DNA of 64,000 nucleotides from Porphyridium purpureum. Taxonomy: Eukaryota > Rhodophyta > Bangiophyceae > Porphyridiales > Porphyridiaceae. This document shows positions 59,216 to 64,000 of the stretch, one piece after another. The notes below the pieces were generated by a model. That model had not been told where the DNA came from, ran no database searches, and was given only the letters and a program-made list of their open reading frames with translations. Position numbers and translations under genes: made by a program. The stretch is from contig VRMN01000001.1 in assembly GCA_008690995.1 (NCBI GenBank), positions 310,001-374,000 on the forward strand, given 5' to 3'. How positions within the stretch are numbered: position 1 is the first letter of the stretch; each line of letters opens with the position of its first letter.

Positions 59216-59794
59216 TCAAAGATTGCGGAAATAAGAACTTCCATGGCTCTCATCAACAAGGACGCTCTCGAGCCCCACATGTTTCAGTACATCTCTTCCA
59301 AGCCGGACGAATGCCTTGGCGCGCTCGGGTTGGAAAGTGGATTGTTCAAATGATGAGAAATCATGGTCGTACGATCTGACAAACACGCCAACGTCACTGG
59401 GCTGAGACTCGTCTGGGTGTACAAGAATTGCAATCCCTGCGGCCATGCCGGTCCCTTTTGATGCAGACGCAGACGTACTGGTGCCCCCAGCACTGCCGGA
59501 TGGTTTAGACGCAGGCTTGCTGGGCACATGCTGTGCGGCAGACGCCGCTGTTTGCTGTGCCTGTCCCGAGCTTCCGACCCAGCGCTGATGCAGCAGACGA
59601 GGCCACCGGAACATGAACTGCGCCCAGAGCCGAATGCGCCTTTGCAAGTTCGGCCGCCTCCCAGCCACCGCGCGGTTCACGCGCATCAACTTCCGGTACA
59701 GCCGCGGGAAGCCATACGTGCGCGCAATCACAAATACCGACACCTTTTTCGCCAGCGACAGGGCAATCAACTTGAGAATGATCTCCGCGGCCAT
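59216..59794 (-). CDS. Small unknown protein, possible membrane-associated N-terminus
   Basis: A 192-residue protein. The first 70 residues (LKLIALSLAKKVSVFVIARTYG..., then PNLQRRIRLWAQFMFRWP) are hydrophobic and basic, faintly like the start of OPA3-family mitochondrial proteins, but too weakly for assignment. A Ser/Thr/Ala/Gly linker (about 75-115) leads to a compact C-terminal part (VGVFVRSYDHDFSSFEQ..., AKAFVRLGRDVLKHVG). It is likely a real gene: it has an ATG start, lies tail-to-tail with TRM5 and head-to-head with the NIPA-like gene, and its promoter has the GTACAG words seen at neighbouring genes. Confidence 0.55.
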   Translation of the reverse strand: MAAEIILKLIALSLAKKVSVFVIARTYGFPRLYRKLMRVNRAVAGRRPNLQRRIRLWAQFMFRWPRLLHQRWVGSSGQAQQTAASAAQHVPSKPASKPSGSAGGTSTSASASKGTGMAAGIAILVHPDESQPSDVGVFVRSYDHDFSSFEQSTFQPERAKAFVRLGRDVLKHVGLESVLVDESHGSSYFRNL

Positions 59795-60261
59795 TTCCTT
59801 CCTGCGGGCTGCTTCGTTGCCACCGCACGGCGCTGTCTGGCCAGCTGTCCCACTCGCAAGCCCGCGCCGTCACAGACGAATCGACATGGATTCCCGTCGG
59901 TTCTCTCCATTTCTGACGTCCCCATCCACCTGACCAGCCGCACATTTTGCGCCCTGTCTGCCAGCCATGCGCAACTGAACGTTCTAGTACAGCTCGGTAC
60001 AGCTAGGTTCTGTGAAAACCTGGCGAAGTACAGTGAGGTTCAGTGGTGTTCTGTGAGGTTCAGAGAGGTTCAGTAGAGTTCTGTGCGGTTCTGTAGAGTC
60101 GCGTGGCGGAACATGTGCGTGTTAAGAGGGGGATGTTAGACACTGCCTCGGCACGTCGCGCAAGCCAACACGAGTACGCGTACACACACCCGCACGCACG
60201 TACGCTCACGCACCGCACGGCCCAGCGCAGCGCAGCGCATGCGAACTGAAGTCGGGCCGTC
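59795..60261. promoter_or_regulatory. Divergent promoter (unknown / NIPA-like) with GTACAG and GGTTCAG repeats
   Basis: About 470 bp. GTACAG occurs at 59987, 59997 and 60028, with TAGTACAGCTCGGTACAGCTAG forming an imperfect palindrome. It is followed (60034-60100) by a run of roughly 10-bp units of GAGGTTCAGTG or TGTTCTGTG type. No TATA box is evident. Confidence 0.6.
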
Positions 60262-61632
60262 ATGGTCGGAGTGTCGTCGCTGAGCTTTGGCTGGCCGTCC
60301 GCAGAGGCGTGGTACTGGCACGGCGTGCTGATGAACGTGGTCGGCACGGTGCTGTACACCGTCGGCTGTCATGTGTACTCATGGCGAAGGCGCGCCGCCA
60401 TCAGGAGCGCGCAGGAAGCGCGCGGCATTCAAGGAGTAGGCGCTGAGGATGGGGTTTCCGGGCGGTCTCCAGAGACAAAAGGGACACTCGAGGTGATTTG
60501 CAGTCTGTGGCCGATAAGCTGGATACTCATCGCGCTCGGCCTCTCGGCGTGCTTCTTTTCATTCAGAAGCACTCCGGCGTCCGTTCTATGTGCCTTTTCG
60601 ACCATACAATTCATGACTTTTCTGGTGTTTCGCAGTGCCGTGCACAAGCGACACCCTTCGCGTCGCTCACTGTTTGGGTACGTCTTGATCACCCTGGCAA
60701 TGTGCATCGTACTGTCTGCTGGTCCCACCCACGTACAGAACTACCACGCGTCCGAGCTCGCCGCGCTGGTCGGCAGCAGTGCTTTTGTATCATACATGCT
60801 TTGTGCATCAAGTCTGACTGTTTTTCTGTGGCAGTGGTACGCGAGTATCAAACAAAGAGCGGTTCGCGAACACGAAGCTTCGCGATTTGAGTTTCATATG
60901 GTGTCTGCTGGCACGACGCGGAAGCTTATGGTTCTCTATTCTGTTCGTGCTGCAATATGGGGTTCTCCGGCGGTCATCTTTGCAAAGGGCCTGTCATTGC
61001 TATTGTTTCAGGAGCTGGACCCTGGATACACAGCTGCTGAGAATAGTGGGAATCCGTGGAAGTCTCCTGTTACATACCTCTTTATTGTCGGACTCGTCAC
61101 TTGCGCGTTGCACTGGGCACGGCGCGTGGCAAGAGCGTTGCGAAATTTTGAGGCGTTTATGATCGTGCCTCTGTTGACTGCGTCATTTCTCTTGTTTTCC
61201 GCCATCTCAAGTGGGATTTACTTTCAAGAATTCCATGCACTCTTCGAAGCGGAGCGTGCTGCGACCATATCCGGTGCTCTGTCAGTGAGTCTTTTTTCGT
61301 TTGGTTTCATCCTTCTGGTTGTCGGTGCTTATTTGATATGCCCGCGCAGGCCGTCGCATCATCCATTCGCGTCGGTGACTGTGACGATGTTGGACGCGTT
61401 CACGTCATTGACGGAGCAAGCCAAAGAGAACATTCATTCTTCATCTTTTGCCTCTACGACTGACGAGCCAGCTTTAGAAATGATCCATCTCGACCGGAAA
61501 GAGTCGGTCCCTGGTGACCATTCTGCCAGAAACGTGGTCCGCCCTTCCATGAAGCATGGCAGTCACGAAATGACCGAGTCTCTTGCTCTGAGCCATGCAA
61601 GTTCTGGTGACTCGGATGACGAGATGTTGTAA
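60262..61632 (+). CDS. NIPA-like multi-span membrane protein (possible magnesium transporter)
   Basis: A 456-residue protein with about nine hydrophobic segments between 15 and 375. It resembles the NIPA/EamA-like fold: a first helix, a charged loop (50-80), then paired helices, including a segment FEAFMIVPLLTASFLLFSAISSGIYFQEF (about 300-330) that parallels the conserved late-helix region of NIPA proteins. NIPA proteins move Mg2+ across plasma and endosomal membranes. The 80-residue C-terminal tail is hydrophilic, Ser/Asp-rich and ends in an acidic cluster (SSGDSDDEML) that could be a CK2 site or trafficking signal. Family assignment is moderate. The SNU23 gene follows on the same strand after 261 bp. 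Confidence 0.55.
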   Translation: MVGVSSLSFGWPSAEAWYWHGVLMNVVGTVLYTVGCHVYSWRRRAAIRSAQEARGIQGVGAEDGVSGRSPETKGTLEVICSLWPISWILIALGLSACFFSFRSTPASVLCAFSTIQFMTFLVFRSAVHKRHPSRRSLFGYVLITLAMCIVLSAGPTHVQNYHASELAALVGSSAFVSYMLCASSLTVFLWQWYASIKQRAVREHEASRFEFHMVSAGTTRKLMVLYSVRAAIWGSPAVIFAKGLSLLLFQELDPGYTAAENSGNPWKSPVTYLFIVGLVTCALHWARRVARALRNFEAFMIVPLLTASFLLFSAISSGIYFQEFHALFEAERAATISGALSVSLFSFGFILLVVGAYLICPRRPSHHPFASVTVTMLDAFTSLTEQAKENIHSSSFASTTDEPALEMIHLDRKESVPGDHSARNVVRPSMKHGSHEMTESLALSHASSGDSDDEML

Positions 61633-61893
61633 GCGACTGGAAACGAGACGGTGGTGCCGCGCGATCACGTGGCTCCAGCCCAACGAGAAAGCTCATAGTG
61701 GTAGAGAAAACATAGGGTGCCGTCTGGTCGCACTCCGACTCCATCGGCGCTGTGTACATATAGTAAATGTGCTGCAGAACCAGTTCATCCCATCTACCTC
61801 GGGGCCAGACGTGGGGTAACAGCACGTCACTGATGAGTGGGGCATTCGTCACCTCGCTGGTTTCCCGCGGAAGTAACGTCGCCTGTGTTTGAG

Positions 61894-62463
61894 ATGAGCC
61901 GCGACGTTCAGCGTCGGACGTGGGACAAGGCCGCGTTCGCTCGTCGCGCGGCCGAGAAACGACACAGCGCGTCCGATGTCGCGGATGAACGACAGCACGG
62001 CAAACGGGTCAAGCTCGATGCAGCTGCTGAAGGAAAGACAGGACCTGTGCGGAACCGCGGAGACGTGCTGAAAATGCAGCACCGCGTGGGGCAGACTGTG
62101 CTGGTGAGCAGTAACCAGGACGCCAATGCGGGGTTCCACTGTGATCTTTGCGACGTGCTCTTCAAGGACTCGAACTCGTACATGCGCCATGTCAATGGCA
62201 AGAAGCACCAGAACATACTTGGCAGATCCTCTCGCGTTCAGCGTAGTTCAGTGGTAGATGTGCAGGAAGCGATTAAGCGAGCGGCCGGACCTTTGGGTGA
62301 TCATCTCGAGCACGGTGTTCAGCAGCAGCCTTCAGAACCTGGCGCGAATTCCAAATCGGAAGAGGCGGCAGTAGATGATGTGGACGTCGAAGGTAGCCAG
62401 ATCGAAGGCGCTTACGCAGAACTTGGTTTACCTGTATCATTTACATCTGGACGAAAAGGGTGA
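61894..62463 (+). CDS. SNU23: Spliceosomal tri-snRNP protein Snu23/ZMAT2
   Basis: A 189-residue protein with the complete family pattern. RRTWDKAAFARRAAEK at the start (about 6-21) is followed by a basic stretch and one U1-type C2H2 zinc finger (CDLCDVLFKDSNSYMRHVNGKKHQ, about 88-111). Next comes the conserved extension LGRSSRVQRSSV, with a family-like closing motif (YAELGLPVSFTSGRKG). Snu23 joins the U4/U6.U5 tri-snRNP and the pre-catalytic spliceosome, near the 5' splice site. Its presence shows the organism retains introns although none is evident in these genes. The ATG at 61894 is the first in frame. The 3' end is 36 bp from the phosphatase gene. Confidence 0.9.
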   Translation: MSRDVQRRTWDKAAFARRAAEKRHSASDVADERQHGKRVKLDAAAEGKTGPVRNRGDVLKMQHRVGQTVLVSSNQDANAGFHCDLCDVLFKDSNSYMRHVNGKKHQNILGRSSRVQRSSVVDVQEAIKRAAGPLGDHLEHGVQQQPSEPGANSKSEEAAVDDVDVEGSQIEGAYAELGLPVSFTSGRKG

Positions 62464-62499
62464 TACTCGAATGATGAAATGATCAGTACAGTGTTCGCT

Positions 62500-63996
62500 T
62501 CAACACATACTCTTAATCACCGTCATGTTAGGCCCCACTTTGGGTCGGACCGCGCGAATCATGCCAAGGCCCTTATCCGGATCAATGCCTTCATACCTTG
62601 CAAGGTAGAGAATCGCGACCGCAGGAGCGCGGCCCATTCCGGCAGTGCAGTGGATGTATACGGTGTGTCCCTCGTCAACAAGTTGTTTGACCTGTGCGGC
62701 TGCTTGCTCCAAGTTGCTGCGGAGCGAGTCTGCATGAAAATCGAGGATGGGCACACGCACGCAAGGCATCGCAAGGTCTGCGTAGCACTTTTCAATCGTT
62801 GGCCAGTCAATTTGCCGCTGTGCAAAGTCGTGATCGGTCTGTACATTCAAGACAGCTGAGCTACCCGAAGCTCGAATCTGCTCAATGTCCTGCGCGCTTT
62901 GCGGATACGGTCCGAGGACGATCTTATTTGTAATCCGATCAATGTCCATTTCTGACACAAAATTTGCGTCGAAGATCTCAAAGAGTCCGTTTTCGACCGG
63001 TGACCCTTTCGGCAAGTCCACCGAGCGGTTTGGCTCGCGCTCCCAAATAGCCGTATTCTTCGCCACATCGAGTTGTGCATAGCGGTACACTGGATTGCTG
63101 CGGTCAGCAACGTTTGTTACCGGGAATGTGAGCTCCCAGCATCGCTCCAAACCTCCAGTCTTTGTGCGACGCAATGGGCCAGTGCCCATGGGAACGGGCT
63201 TGCTCCAGTCTCCCATTTCTGGAAACGAGCCAATGACACCCAAGACGAGCGGGTCCGGAAGAGGATGGAAAATGACCAAGCGCATCATGAAGCCTTCCCA
63301 GCAGCTGTACAGCTCGCACTCGGCAGAATCTCCTTTCATCACAGTCTCTGATACCGCAGTGTACTTTTCGAGGAGCGGACGGATTCTGCACGAACGATTG
63401 GGGCCGGCCTCATACAGCGCGTCTTGTATCCGCTCGCCGCTCGAAGGCACAATTAAGAACTTTGCCTGAAACGAAGAGTCCAGAACGGAGCGGCATGGCA
63501 AGTACACAGTCCCAATCCACTTGTTTGGCGCACTGCAGTGCAGGCGAAAAGCGCGCTCTGGTTTCCAGGCGCCGAGCTCGTGCAGCTCTCCGCACACAGC
63601 CAGCGTCTGATTGAAAGAAAGGTCTTTGTACATCTTGAACCTGAGACCGATGGGTTGATCCATGAGCACGGTCTGTTCAGTTTGGCTGATCTCTGCTGGA
63701 TCTGGAAGCACCAAGTTTCCAGCCAGAGGCCACCACACGACGTCGGGGACGGTCGCTGAAGCTGGGACTTGGACTGTAGCCTCTCTAGGTTTGAGCACGT
63801 ACTTGTAATGCACATCCACCTCATCCAAAGCGGGCAAATCCCATTCAAACAGTCCATCTGGCGACTCGCGCGTGGCCGGCAACGCGCGCTGCGGGTCCCA
63901 TCCACCCAATCGTTCTGCACTCCCGCACACATACATCTGGCACGCGGCCTGCTCGTGCGCAGCCGGTACGCGACACATCAACGTAATGATCCCCAT
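62500..63996 (-). CDS. Glucan phosphatase with three CBM20 starch-binding domains (laforin/SEX4-like)
   Basis: At 498 residues the frame starts with an ATG four bases from the window end, so it may be longer. Three CBM20 modules are visible by their core V-x-G-x-x-x-x-L-G-x-W motif: CGSAERLGGWDP (about 24-35), CGELHELGAWKP (about 135-146) and IGSFPEMGDWSKP (about 255-267). The dual-specificity phosphatase domain (about 350-498) has the P-loop HCTAGMGRAP (449-458), the same as plant SEX4, and an upstream Asp (LDFHAD, about 419-423) as general acid. Such enzymes remove phosphate from starch or glycogen so that it can be degraded. Laforin has one CBM20 before the phosphatase; SEX4 has a CBM48 after it. 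No transit peptide precedes the first CBM20, in keeping with cytosolic starch. Confidence 0.9.
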   Translation of the reverse strand: MGIITLMCRVPAAHEQAACQMYVCGSAERLGGWDPQRALPATRESPDGLFEWDLPALDEVDVHYKYVLKPREATVQVPASATVPDVVWWPLAGNLVLPDPAEISQTEQTVLMDQPIGLRFKMYKDLSFNQTLAVCGELHELGAWKPERAFRLHCSAPNKWIGTVYLPCRSVLDSSFQAKFLIVPSSGERIQDALYEAGPNRSCRIRPLLEKYTAVSETVMKGDSAECELYSCWEGFMMRLVIFHPLPDPLVLGVIGSFPEMGDWSKPVPMGTGPLRRTKTGGLERCWELTFPVTNVADRSNPVYRYAQLDVAKNTAIWEREPNRSVDLPKGSPVENGLFEIFDANFVSEMDIDRITNKIVLGPYPQSAQDIEQIRASGSSAVLNVQTDHDFAQRQIDWPTIEKCYADLAMPCVRVPILDFHADSLRSNLEQAAAQVKQLVDEGHTVYIHCTAGMGRAPAVAILYLARYEGIDPDKGLGMIRAVRPKVGPNMTVIKSMC

Positions 63997-64000
63997 GTTT

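Noticed and set aside
1-64000. tRNA and rRNA genes
   Set aside because: No cloverleaf with a GGTTCRAATCC-type T-arm and acceptor pairing was found by eye; a tRNAscan run would be decisive.

Overview
The window looks like nuclear DNA of a photosynthetic unicellular eukaryote, most likely a red alga of the Porphyridium type. This is inference. Nearly every host gene is one uninterrupted frame with short spacers. There is a ferredoxin with a plastid-type leader. A glucan phosphatase carrying three CBM20 starch-binding domains and no evident transit peptide fits starch stored in the cytosol (floridean starch). The other conserved genes (GCLC, HSP101, TRM5, TTC4/CNS1, SNU23/ZMAT2, CAP) are ordinary eukaryotic housekeeping genes. 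No species can be fixed from sequence alone.

Left host block (about 1-11.8 kb): an ankyrin-repeat protein, a fibrillin-like plastid protein, a small ABC ATPase, a WD40/DUF2415-like protein, glutamate-cysteine ligase, and an HSP101/ClpB disaggregase with a perfect heat-shock element and TATA box upstream.

Mobile-element block (about 11.9-34 kb): a Ty1/Copia retrotransposon (Copia A, 11896-23922) carries a complete Ty3/Gypsy chromovirus (14156-20381) in the opposite orientation. After it come a decayed chromovirus-type LTR fragment, four Tc1/mariner DD34E transposons in two subfamilies (one with terminal inverted repeats and TA duplications), an AT-rich quasi-repetitive tract, and a Crypton-like tyrosine-recombinase transposon with a GCR1_C-like C-terminus.

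Right host block (about 34.5-64 kb): a long LRR protein, a CBS-PB1 protein, an MFS transporter, the Hsp90 co-chaperone TTC4/CNS1, an ABCD-type ABC transporter, two membrane proteins of unknown function, ferredoxin, a second young Copia element (Copia B, 49849-55534), a short CAP/Srv2, TRM5, a small unknown protein, a NIPA-like transporter, SNU23/ZMAT2 and the CBM20x3-phosphatase. Host genes mostly alternate in strand, as head-to-head pairs sharing a promoter and tail-to-tail pairs 28-171 bp apart.

Two short sequence words recur in the shared promoters and also in the retrotransposon LTRs: GTACAG/CTGTAC and AACCGG/CCGTTAA. Together with the Crypton, the HSP101 pore-loop substitution and the three-CBM20 phosphatase, these are the observations most worth following up.
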